A stretch of 64,000 bases of DNA from Roseimarinus sediminis (GTDB lineage Bacteria; Bacteroidota; Bacteroidia; Bacteroidales; Prolixibacteraceae). The position numbers and the translations under genes were made by a program. Below are positions 36,569-44,285 of this stretch, piece by piece. The stretch is taken from contig NZ_JBNPXV010000004.1 of NCBI RefSeq assembly GCF_050433125.1, positions 62,001-126,000 of the forward strand. Direction: 5' to 3'. The stretch's first letter is position 1. Each line of letters begins with the position of its first letter. The notes below the pieces were generated by a model. The model ran no database searches, was not told where the DNA came from, and worked only from the letters and a program-made list of their open reading frames with translations.

Positions 36569-38059
36569 ATGATGAACCGATTACTTAAAATTCCGATGTT
36601 TCTCCTTTTTGCCCTGTTCATTGTTGCAGGACTTGCAGCACAAAATATCAATCCGGATAACAATGAAATTTTTTCTGACCAGTTCATGAGTAGTATTCAC
36701 CTTACGCTCTCCGAATCGGATAAGGATGCGCTGATTTACCCTGATGATCCGAATGCAGCTATTTATTATCCGGCCGAAATCAATATCGAAAACCGCTTAA
36801 TTGACACGATCATCACTCCCGTTGGTGTGCGCATAAGAGGAAATACCTCAAGGGGTCACGTGAAGAAATCGTACAAGATTGATTTCAAGGAATATGGTGG
36901 TGAACAGTTTTTGAAATTGAAGAAGCTGAATTTAAAACCCAATACCAACGATCCGGCTTTGGTTCGCGAAGCCCTTACCTGGATGATGTACAGGAAAATG
37001 AATGTGCCGGCAGCCCGTGTTGGCTTTGTCGAACTGTATATGAATGATGAATACCGGGGAGTGTACCTGAATGTTGAAAACATCGACGATGAATTTGTCG
37101 ACCGCCGTTTCGGCAATGAGTCGGGTAACCTTTATAAATGTAGCTGGGGTGCAACATTGGCTCCTGATAGCAAGGTTTATAATGATCGAATCTATGAGCT
37201 GAAAACCAACGAAACAATTAACGATCGTTCTGATTTGGAAAATCTTATTACCGCAATAGCTGCCATTGAAAATGATGGAGACACTGCCCTGATTGAGCGT
37301 TGTCTGGATGTAGATTCTTACCTGCGTCAACTGGCTGTTGAATCGATGACAGGGCATTGGGATGGCTATTCTTTCAACACCAACAATTACTATCTGTACA
37401 ACATCGGGGGAGCCGGGCGTTTTGTTTTTATTCCCTATGATCTTGATAATACCTGGGGGATTGACTGGATTGGCCATGACTGGGGAATTGAAAGTATTAT
37501 CTCGTGGTATTCTGAAGCACTGGAGGTGCCACTCACAAAAAATATACTGTCGGTACCAGCTTATTTTAATCGCTACCTCCTTTATGTTGAAGAATTAATG
37601 ACCTGGTTGAATAACGATTACCTTGAACCTGTTTGGCAATACTGGAAAGAAATGTTGTTGGCTTCGGTTGTCAACGATGGTTTTTATTCACTGGCATTTG
37701 GCTACCAGTATGATGATTTTTCCGAAGCTTATACTCATGCTTTTGGAGGTCATGTTAAATATGGAATAGGATCTTACATCGACAAGCGCCTGCTCAATAC
37801 GCAAAAACAGTTGCAGCATCTGGGGTTGAATAAAACGGAAACGAATCGTTTCGCTGTTTATCCTACTTTTTCAAACGGAGTGGAGCTGCATGTAAGGGGT
37901 TTAAACGATGCAAAAGCAATAAAGATTTACGACCTCAGTGGTAAGTCCATTCCTTTTCATGTTAATGAATCACAGCTCATTTTTTCACCAGCACTCGAGC
38001 CGGGCATCTATCTTGCAAGCAGTCAACAACAGGTGCTTCGTTTCATGGTCAGGCCTTAA
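36569..38059 (+). CDS. CotH-family secreted protein with T9SS sorting domain
   Basis: 496 residues starting with two ATGs in a row and a signal peptide ending AGLAAQ. Residues ~45-350 form a CotH kinase-like domain: VGVRIRGNTSRGHVKKSYKIDFKEY, LNLKPNTNDPALVREALTW, FVELYMNDEYRGVYLNVENIDDEFV, GHWDGYSFNTNNYYLYN and FVFIPYDLDNTWG. CotH proteins are atypical protein kinases of spore coats and other surface proteins. A C-terminal domain of about 75 residues (FAVYPTFSN, IKIYDLSGK, GIYLASS...) is a T9SS sorting domain. So probably a surface or secreted kinase-like enzyme. Its 3' end overlaps the DJ-1 gene by 11 bases. Confidence 0.88.
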   Translation: MMNRLLKIPMFLLFALFIVAGLAAQNINPDNNEIFSDQFMSSIHLTLSESDKDALIYPDDPNAAIYYPAEINIENRLIDTIITPVGVRIRGNTSRGHVKKSYKIDFKEYGGEQFLKLKKLNLKPNTNDPALVREALTWMMYRKMNVPAARVGFVELYMNDEYRGVYLNVENIDDEFVDRRFGNESGNLYKCSWGATLAPDSKVYNDRIYELKTNETINDRSDLENLITAIAAIENDGDTALIERCLDVDSYLRQLAVESMTGHWDGYSFNTNNYYLYNIGGAGRFVFIPYDLDNTWGIDWIGHDWGIESIISWYSEALEVPLTKNILSVPAYFNRYLLYVEELMTWLNNDYLEPVWQYWKEMLLASVVNDGFYSLAFGYQYDDFSEAYTHAFGGHVKYGIGSYIDKRLLNTQKQLQHLGLNKTETNRFAVYPTFSNGVELHVRGLNDAKAIKIYDLSGKSIPFHVNESQLIFSPALEPGIYLASSQQQVLRFMVRP

Positions 38060-38624
38060 CCAAGTCGAGCGTGCCAAGGGGCACCTGCATTTTTTGGGCC
38101 AGCAAGCGGGCTTTTTCAAAACTATCGAAGCGTGCTACTATCTGAAGTGCAAAGGGGATGGCAATGCCCATGCCTTTTCCGGTAATAATGTTGCCATCGC
38201 TAACCAGGTAGTCGTCGACGATGTTGGCTCCATGCAGTTCTTTTTCGAAACCAGGAAAGCAGCAAGCCTTTTTACCTTCAAGCAACTTTTTGTGTCCCAG
38301 TACCAGTGGAGCAGCACAAATCGCTGCTAAAACTTTTCCTGCCTTGTTGAATTTGATCAGTTCGTTTGCCAGTCCGGTATGGGCATCAAGATTAGAAGCT
38401 CCCGGCATCCCGCCTGGAAGGAAAAGCAGGTCGAATTCATCATAGTGAGTTGCTTCGAATAGCTGATCGGCTGCTACAACAATGGCATGCGATCCGCTTA
38501 CCTGTTGGCTGCCTGTTATTGAAACGGTCGTTACTTCGTAGCCTGCTCTTCGCCAAATATCTACCGGGGCAAGCGCCTCCACTTCCTCAAATCCGTTGGC
38601 CAGATGTACTGCAATTTTTTTCAT
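38049..38624 (-). CDS. DJ-1/PfpI family protein
   Basis: 191 residues. MKKIAVHLANGFEEVEAL carries the conserved Glu, and KVLAAICAAPLVLG has the nucleophilic Cys (C in AAICAAP). This is the DJ-1/ThiJ clade; members repair or deglycate metabolites or sense oxidative stress. The last bases lie under the 3' end of the CotH gene from the other strand. ATG at 38624. Confidence 0.93.
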   Translation of the reverse strand: MKKIAVHLANGFEEVEALAPVDIWRRAGYEVTTVSITGSQQVSGSHAIVVAADQLFEATHYDEFDLLFLPGGMPGASNLDAHTGLANELIKFNKAGKVLAAICAAPLVLGHKKLLEGKKACCFPGFEKELHGANIVDDYLVSDGNIITGKGMGIAIPFALQIVARFDSFEKARLLAQKMQVPLGTLDLVKA

Positions 38625-38665
38625 ATCGCTTAACTATGGAATTCACTTCAAAATTAAAAATCGAA

Positions 38666-39808
38666 TTATGGTAGCATGGTAATGCACACAGGTTGTGACA
38701 AAGTAAGTGAGTTGCCTGTATAGTGCAATGCACCACTTTGCTCATCGATGCGGTAAATGCTAATGTTGTTGCTGTTACGGTTGGCAGCAAGTAAGTGTTT
38801 GCCCGACGGACTGACTGCAAAGTTGCGGGTCCAGTCGATGTTTTCCTTGCAAAATGCGGTCCGTTCAAGTTCCATATTTGTTTTGTCTACCTTAAAGGTA
38901 ACAATGCTGTTGTGTCCTCGGTTCGAGGCAAATAGCCAGTTCCCGTTGGGGCTGTAATGAATGTCGGCGCCTTTGCTGAATTCCTTAAAATCGTTCGGCA
39001 GCGTAGGGTAGGTAGCCAATAGCACGGAGAAACAACCCGTTTTGTCGGGTGTGTAAACCGACACGGTATTACTCAGTTCGTTAATGACAGCCATGGCTTT
39101 TCCTGAAGGATGAAATGCCATGTGCCGTGGTCCGTGACCGGGTGCTGTAATGAGTTCGCGGTACAAGGTAAGCTGACCATCATTGATGGTGTAAACATAT
39201 ATTTTATCAGCGCCCAAATCGGCCGAGTAAATGTATTTTCCTTCAGGTCCGGGTACGATGGAGTGGGCATGAGGTCCTTCCTGCCGGTCGCTAACGGGGC
39301 CTGTGCCTTCATGTTGGTAAACTGAAGCTGCAGAACTTACTTTTCCATCCTTATTAATAGGGACAGCTATCACATTCCCGCTTACATAGTTGGCTGCCAG
39401 CACCACCTGGTTTTTATCGTCGAATGAAACATAACAGGGGCCTGAACCCTGAGTAGAAAAGGAATCAAGTGCCGTGAGATTACCATTTTCGGCGTTGATG
39501 CGATAAACCATTACCATTCCATTGCGTTGCCCGCTCTCGCTGACACTCAGCAGTAAATTGCCATCATGCCCAATCGATTGAAACGATGGATTTTTGAGTG
39601 CTGCACTTGTTTGCAAGCCGCTGATTTCGCCGCTTTCATCATCAAACGCTGCCTGATAAATACCATGGCTGCCCTCGCCCGTATAGGTGCCCAGGTAAAG
39701 GGTAGTTTTGTTGCTTTGATTGCTTTGTTCAGTCGTTGTGTTTTCCTGTTTGTTTTTTATTCCGCAGGCCGTTAAAACGACCAGCATGAGAAGGAAGCTT
39801 GCTTTCAT
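38666..39808 (-). CDS. Lactonase-family beta-propeller lipoprotein
   Basis: 380 residues. Lipoprotein signal: a short hydrophobic leader with lipobox LTAC at Cys-15. The mature part is a seven-bladed propeller of the lactonase family (6-phosphogluconolactonase Pgl type): YLGTYTGEGSHGIYQAAFD, EGPHAHSIVPGPEGKYIYSADLGADKIYVY, GHGPRHMAFHPSGK and NWLFASNRGHNSIVTF. Being a secreted lipoprotein, a role in hydrolysing sugar lactones in the periplasm is possible but unproven. 41 bases upstream of the DJ-1 gene. Confidence 0.9.
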   Translation of the reverse strand: MKASFLLMLVVLTACGIKNKQENTTTEQSNQSNKTTLYLGTYTGEGSHGIYQAAFDDESGEISGLQTSAALKNPSFQSIGHDGNLLLSVSESGQRNGMVMVYRINAENGNLTALDSFSTQGSGPCYVSFDDKNQVVLAANYVSGNVIAVPINKDGKVSSAASVYQHEGTGPVSDRQEGPHAHSIVPGPEGKYIYSADLGADKIYVYTINDGQLTLYRELITAPGHGPRHMAFHPSGKAMAVINELSNTVSVYTPDKTGCFSVLLATYPTLPNDFKEFSKGADIHYSPNGNWLFASNRGHNSIVTFKVDKTNMELERTAFCKENIDWTRNFAVSPSGKHLLAANRNSNNISIYRIDEQSGALHYTGNSLTLSQPVCITMLP

Positions 39809-39830
39809 GTGTTTATGTTTTCTTAAATTG

Positions 39831-41039
39831 TTAATTATCTGTATTTAAATAATTGTAAAGATAGGAAAATTGGGGGCTCAGCTTTCCATTTTTTAATAGC
39901 GTTCCTCTTTGAATGATGGCTGAAGGTGCTTTAGCAAGGAGCTCGGGGATGATGCTTTTTTTAAGTGCCTGAGAAAAAGCAAAAGAGGCATCGCGTGGCA
40001 AAGCATCGGGCAGATTGCCAATGGCCATTACAGTGAGGTGTTTGTCGGATGAAAAAGGTGGTTTTTCGCTTGCCAACTGAGGATCGAAGTCATAAAAAGG
40101 TGCTTCGTGCGTACTTTCCCTGATGGTACTTGCAATGGGACCATTTAGATCGCAGCTGATGTCGGCAATAATTTTTAAATGCTGGTTTAGATCGCGTAAA
40201 TCTTCGATGCTTAGATAGGGAGGTGCACCTTGTTGCCAATAATGGGCAGCAATATAAACATCGGCAGCCCTGGCATAGTGTGCAAATATACTATGATATT
40301 CCTGTGGGTTTCTCTTGAAGTGGGTTTTGTCAAACGACAGCTTTTTATTGTGAACTAAGTAATGTTGATGTTTTAAACGGCAGAAAACCGGACAATCAAA
40401 AGTATCATTGGTAAATTGAAGGGGTTCCACTTCCCTGATTCCGCACATTTTCAACGTTTCAACAACACCGTTTGAAGAAAGTCCACGTCCGCTAATCAGT
40501 ATTTTGATAGGACGAAGCCTGAGTGCAGCAATTTCATTGATCATCGATAAATAATTGCCAGCTTGCTTTGCCGTTGGTAGCTGAAATTGTCCGCTTCGAA
40601 GCCCCAGAGCCTGAAAAGCATAGTAGGTGCCCACAATGCCTGCCCAATATCCAAAAGCTGAAAGCCGTTTGCCTTTATCGTTTCGAAGGTATTCATAGTC
40701 GATTAATGTAATCTCGTTTTCAGCAAGTTGCCTCAGATAGGCTCCGCGACCTTGTTGTTGCTTGGCAACATGGGCAAAAAACAGATAGGTTTTTCCGGGA
40801 ATGAGTTCCTGGGGCTCGATGGCTTTTACGCCCAGCAGAATGTCGCAGTCCGAAAGATCGTTGCTTACTTCAATGCGCTCTTCGCGGTATTGCTTGTCAC
40901 TAAAGCAGCGCGAAGGCGAGGGCTGGATCTTGATTTGAAGTGAAGGGAATTGATCCATCAGTTGCCTGGCATGCAAAGGTGTAAGCGCTACGCGATGATC
41001 ATGGTAACTGTTGGTTTCTTTAACGATTCCTATCTTCAT
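39831..41039 (-). CDS. Alanine dehydrogenase/PNT-N superfamily enzyme, saccharopine dehydrogenase (LYS1)-like
   Basis: 402 residues. The start MKIGIVKETNSYHDHRVALTP is that of the AlaDH/PNT N-terminal domain shared with yeast-type saccharopine dehydrogenase, and the substrate-binding KAIEPQELIPGKTYLFFAH is typical. A degenerate nucleotide-binding region ILISGRGLSSNGVVE and CDLNGPIASTIRES follow. It is shorter and more divergent than AlaDH, so substrate is uncertain: a lysine-type oxidoreductase or alanine dehydrogenase-like enzyme. The gene stands between the lactonase and the SpoIIE gene on the minus strand. Confidence 0.7.
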   Translation of the reverse strand: MKIGIVKETNSYHDHRVALTPLHARQLMDQFPSLQIKIQPSPSRCFSDKQYREERIEVSNDLSDCDILLGVKAIEPQELIPGKTYLFFAHVAKQQQGRGAYLRQLAENEITLIDYEYLRNDKGKRLSAFGYWAGIVGTYYAFQALGLRSGQFQLPTAKQAGNYLSMINEIAALRLRPIKILISGRGLSSNGVVETLKMCGIREVEPLQFTNDTFDCPVFCRLKHQHYLVHNKKLSFDKTHFKRNPQEYHSIFAHYARAADVYIAAHYWQQGAPPYLSIEDLRDLNQHLKIIADISCDLNGPIASTIRESTHEAPFYDFDPQLASEKPPFSSDKHLTVMAIGNLPDALPRDASFAFSQALKKSIIPELLAKAPSAIIQRGTLLKNGKLSPQFSYLYNYLNTDN

Positions 41040-41066
41040 ATATCTCTGTCTTTCGATGCCACTTCA

Positions 41067-42254
41067 CTATACGTATTCAACCAGTACTTTTTTAAAGAAT
41101 TTTTGTTCGAGCAACTTCACAATTCTTTTCACAACTGTTTTCCTGATTTCGATTTCAACTGGCTGATCGGGGTCGTGATGAGCCCAGTTAATGCGGGTAC
41201 CCACCAGTAGGTGGATGATGTCGTGCGATAGCAGCATTTTAACAATTTCTTCGGCGGGCGAATCATACAACCTTGTTTCACTGTTGTGATTTTCGAGCAG
41301 TTCTTCTACCTTTCCAATGGTAAGAATTCCTTCAGTAACCAGATCAAAACCTTCGAGTTGTGATACTGGCGGAAGGGTAGGGTCAGCATGGTGCAACAAT
41401 GTTTTGATCTTGAGTTTCATTTCGCGTGAAATGATTTCGGCTGTTGTTCCTCCGCATATTATTTTTGGCCCTTTGAAATCCTTGATTCGCTGTATAAAAC
41501 CGCTGTCCTTTACCTTGTAAAAAGGAGGTCCGGTAATGAGCATGGTTTCGCGTGGCTCTCTGAAATACACTACACCGCAACTGGTGTCATCTTTCAGATC
41601 GTAAGCATCGTTGGTAAGTGCCCGGTTGACTATTTTTCGGGTAAGCTTGGTTGCTGACAGTTTGGGCTGATTTTCAATTTGTTTTACGATGAAATCGAAG
41701 ACCTGTTCGTTGCCCCATCCCATGTTGAATTTTAAGGTGCCAATGCCCGATTGACTTACACCGTCGGTGAAGAAAACGATGCGGTCTTCTTTCATGGCAT
41801 AAAACTCCTGACAACGCAATATTTTACCACTGTTGCCGGCTCCTCCTACTTTCAGTTCATAAATCTTCGAGGGTCTGAAACGTTTGTTCCCCCGCAGAAT
41901 GATCACCGGAGGATTGTCATAATTGATAATTTTGACCAATCCGTCTTTCTCAATTTCAATCACGGTAAAAGTGGCGTAGCTGGGCTTGTCTTCCGATGAT
42001 GGTAAAACATCCATGATGATTTTGGCAGCTATTTCAGGTTTGGTGTGAAAACTCGAATAGTTCAAGGCCATGGTTGCAGTGAGTGTTGCCAGTACACTGG
42101 CCTTTATGCCATGTCCAATTCCGTCGCTCAGCACCAGTATTGTTCGACCTTCTTCAGAAAACTGACGCGTAATAAATACATCACCGCTTACTTCTTCCCC
42201 TTTGGGGCAAAGCTGCTGCATTTCAATTTCGGTATGGAACTGTGTCAGGCTCAT
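41067..42254 (-). CDS. SpoIIE-type (PP2C) serine/threonine phosphatase
   Basis: 395 residues. SpoIIE/PP2C catalytic segments: CPKGEEVSGDVFI, ILVLSDGIGHGIKASVLA (the DG metal motif), VKIINYDNPPVIILRGN, VFFTDGVSQSGIG and SCGVVYFRE. These phosphatases oppose GHKL kinases in partner-switching systems. The last ~170 residues (from ETMLITGPPFY) have no match I know but occur with hydrogenase-linked SpoIIE proteins, as far as I remember. Six bases from the PAS gene, so one transcript; the pair is divergent from the hydrogenase operon. Confidence 0.9.
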   Translation of the reverse strand: MSLTQFHTEIEMQQLCPKGEEVSGDVFITRQFSEEGRTILVLSDGIGHGIKASVLATLTATMALNYSSFHTKPEIAAKIIMDVLPSSEDKPSYATFTVIEIEKDGLVKIINYDNPPVIILRGNKRFRPSKIYELKVGGAGNSGKILRCQEFYAMKEDRIVFFTDGVSQSGIGTLKFNMGWGNEQVFDFIVKQIENQPKLSATKLTRKIVNRALTNDAYDLKDDTSCGVVYFREPRETMLITGPPFYKVKDSGFIQRIKDFKGPKIICGGTTAEIISREMKLKIKTLLHHADPTLPPVSQLEGFDLVTEGILTIGKVEELLENHNSETRLYDSPAEEIVKMLLSHDIIHLLVGTRINWAHHDPDQPVEIEIRKTVVKRIVKLLEQKFFKKVLVEYV

Positions 42255-42260
42255 TGTTTT

Positions 42261-43187
42261 TTATTCATTATCGTCGACATCGTATTTTTGCGATTCAATG
42301 ATTGAATTCAGCAACTCTTCGGTTTGTGCTGCATTTTCTCCCAAAAGGAAAGCAATTTCCTGCACTGTTTTCATGTTTTTACGATTCACCTGTCGGGCCC
42401 TTTCAATAATTTCGGCCCGTTCAAGCATGGGAGCCGACAGGTCACGAATAATGGCTCCCGCGATTTTGTTGCGGTGGATGGTCATTACATTGATTGAAAA
42501 AAGACGGTTCTGAAACCTGATATCCCTTTCAAGCCGGCTTTCACCCGAATCGATAATCGAGCGGAACATATTTACAATTACTTCGGGGACCAGCATGTCG
42601 AGTTCGGCTCCGTGCAAACCCGGTATGGTTTCAAAAAGCTCTTCATTTTCTTCGCCAAACATGCGAGCAAAACCAATGTTGCTTTCAATAATTTTTAATT
42701 CTTCATCAACAATTACAATGCCTGCCCTGATTTTTTGAAGCATGGTTGCTGCAATTCGCTTTTCTTCCTCGGCCCTTTCCAGTTTGTTTTGGGCTTTCTT
42801 TCGCTCAGTGATGTCAATAATTGAACTTACGATACCGCTTATTTCAGTGCCGTTTCTCCGCATGGCTGCTTTGTTGATGATTACATCCCGCAGATCGCCA
42901 TCGGCATATTTTAAGCGGGTTTCATAAAACTGATCGCTGCCATTGTTTAAAGTATCACTGTCTTTGAACAGTAAAACATCGGCCTGTTCGAATGGAAAAA
43001 TATCAATCAGTTTTTTCCCAATAATTTCTGCCTTGCTGATACCTGCTATACGTGTAAAAGCCGTGTTGCATGCTTTAATGATGCCATCGGCCCTTTTACA
43101 AAAAATAGGAATGGGAAGTGAATCAACCACCTGGGCATACAATCCGCTTGTATCACTGTATTCTGTTTCCTCAATTTGCTTAGTCAT
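42261..43187 (-). CDS. PAS-domain sensor protein of the hydrogenase regulatory cluster
   Basis: 308 residues, no membrane helix and no kinase or DNA-binding part. PAS1 (about 15-130) ends in the PAC segment SGIVSSIIDITERKKAQNKLE, then a coiled-coil linker, then PAS2 (about 150-240) with AGIVIVDEELKIIESN and FARMFGE. The C-terminus (AEIIERARQVNRKNMKTVQEIAFLLGENAAQTEELLNSI) is a helical bundle. No flavin cysteine or haem His can be assigned confidently. It is the upstream gene of the SpoIIE phosphatase and probably feeds it a signal. Confidence 0.85.
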   Translation of the reverse strand: MTKQIEETEYSDTSGLYAQVVDSLPIPIFCKRADGIIKACNTAFTRIAGISKAEIIGKKLIDIFPFEQADVLLFKDSDTLNNGSDQFYETRLKYADGDLRDVIINKAAMRRNGTEISGIVSSIIDITERKKAQNKLERAEEEKRIAATMLQKIRAGIVIVDEELKIIESNIGFARMFGEENEELFETIPGLHGAELDMLVPEVIVNMFRSIIDSGESRLERDIRFQNRLFSINVMTIHRNKIAGAIIRDLSAPMLERAEIIERARQVNRKNMKTVQEIAFLLGENAAQTEELLNSIIESQKYDVDDNE

Positions 43188-43241
43188 TGTTGTAGTAATT
43201 GATCGATGGATGAAAAATAGTCAATTCCCGGCAATAATTGA

Positions 43242-43257
43242 AAATTGTTTACAATTT
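43242..43257. promoter_or_regulatory. Candidate operator dyad 1
   Basis: Inverted repeat AAATTGT / ACAATTT with a two-base centre, 55 bases upstream of the PAS gene ATG (43187). Perfect 7-base arms. AT-rich palindromes of this length can arise by chance, so the call is tentative. Confidence 0.35.
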
Positions 43258-43304
43258 CGTGCAAGCTGAAACAGTCAGAAGTACTTCATATCGATTAATG
43301 TAGA

Positions 43305-43319
43305 TATTACAATGTAATA
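43305..43319. promoter_or_regulatory. Candidate operator dyad 2
   Basis: Inverted repeat TATTAC / GTAATA with a three-base centre AAT; perfect 6-base arms. Located roughly midway between the two divergent starts. Tentative. Confidence 0.35.
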
Positions 43320-43457
43320 CATTGGCAAGATCATTTAAGCTGTTTTGGATTAATGTTATTTTTAATATGCATAATTACAGTTTGTTAGGCGATTTTTCCT
43401 GTTCTGTTTTCGTTTGTTTCTTTTCCTATTTAGACTATTAATAAATTGATTTTATTG

Positions 43458-43489
43458 GTTGAAAGAGTGTGCTATTAGCATTAATTTTG
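43458..43489 (+). promoter_or_regulatory. Promoter of the hydrogenase operon
   Basis: -7 element TAATTTTG at 43482-43489 matches TAnnTTTG; 20 bases upstream lies GTTG at 43458-43461, a partial -33 element. Transcription would start near 43495, giving a leader of about 12 bases before the ATG at 43507. Confidence 0.55.
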
Positions 43490-43506
43490 GCCCATCAAAA
43501 TGAGCT

Positions 43507-43848
43507 ATGAAGTTAACAGAGGTGATTGAGATTGTGAATGCAAGCGTTGTTGCAGGAAATCATACCAACAGGTTTGTAAAAAACGGATTTTGTTCCGACC
43601 TGATGAGTGATGTGCTCACCATCGATACAACGAATATGTTGCTAATTACCGGCATGGCCAATGTACAAACAATGCGTACCGCCGAAATGGCCGATGTACA
43701 TTCAATTTTGCTGGTTCGCGGCAAAAAAGCAAGCCCCGAAATGATTGAGTTAGCCTGTGAGAACGGGATGGTGTTAATGGAAACCTCTATGTCGATGTAT
43801 TTTACTGCCGGCAAACTGTTTGAAGCCGGATTGAAACCTGTTTATTAG
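43507..43848 (+). CDS. DRTGG-domain protein 1
   Basis: 113 residues, a single DRTGG domain (fold named after its motif, also found in CBS/DRTGG proteins and phosphotransacetylase): GFCSDLMSDVLTI, LLITGMANVQTMRTAEMADVHSILLVRGKK and the end LMETSMSMYFTAGKLFEAGL. First gene of the operon; the fold probably binds a regulatory ligand or partner protein. Similar to the second DRTGG gene at 45641 in the GF/Y-SDLLSDVM region. 8 bases before the ATPase gene. Confidence 0.85.
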   Translation: MKLTEVIEIVNASVVAGNHTNRFVKNGFCSDLMSDVLTIDTTNMLLITGMANVQTMRTAEMADVHSILLVRGKKASPEMIELACENGMVLMETSMSMYFTAGKLFEAGLKPVY

Positions 43849-43856
43849 AATCAGCA

Positions 43857-44285
43857 ATGGCCTTAACCCTTAAATACAAAGTTGATGGAGGTGATTTCAG
43901 CAAAGCCGGATATGCCTCCAGCCAGGTAAAAAAGAATCTGAAGCAACTGAGTATTGATACCCGCTTAATTAAGAACATTGTTGTTGCACTTTACGAAGCA
44001 GAAGTGAACATTGTGGCCCATGCCCATCATGGTCAGATTACTGTCATCATCACAACGCTTGAAGTGAAAATGATTGTCAGCGATGAAGGACCGGGAATTG
44101 AGGATGTTGAGCAGGCCATGCAGGAAGGTTTTTCAACTGCCTCGGACAAGGTACGACAAATGGGCTTTGGTGCAGGAATGGGGCTTCCCAATATCAGGCG
44201 AAATGTCGACGAGCTATCAATCGATACATTGGTCGGAAAGGGAACCACTTTAACCATGATAAAAAAGATTGCCAATGCCAGCTAA
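43857..44285 (+). CDS. RsbW-like GHKL ATPase / serine kinase
   Basis: 142 residues. Only an ATP-binding GHKL domain: N box LYEAEVNIVAHAH, DEGPGIEDVEQ, a lid with FGAGMGLPNIRR, and GKGTTLTM. This is the anti-sigma-factor kinase (RsbW/SpoIIAB) type rather than a histidine kinase. In partner switching such a protein phosphorylates an antagonist that a SpoIIE phosphatase reactivates; no STAS antagonist is in the window. Its 3' end overlaps the start of the next gene by 11 bases. Confidence 0.88.
   Translation: MALTLKYKVDGGDFSKAGYASSQVKKNLKQLSIDTRLIKNIVVALYEAEVNIVAHAHHGQITVIITTLEVKMIVSDEGPGIEDVEQAMQEGFSTASDKVRQMGFGAGMGLPNIRRNVDELSIDTLVGKGTTLTMIKKIANAS

Larger units (their letters stand above)
43188..43506. 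promoter_or_regulatory. Divergent control region between PAS/SpoIIE pair and hydrogenase operon
   Basis: 319 bases without an ORF. It holds the promoter of the rightward operon (43458-43489) and two perfect short dyads: AAATTGT-TT-ACAATTT at 43242-43257 and TATTAC-AAT-GTAATA at 43305-43319. Being the only spacer between the regulator pair and the operon, it is the place where regulation of both would act. Confidence 0.55.
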
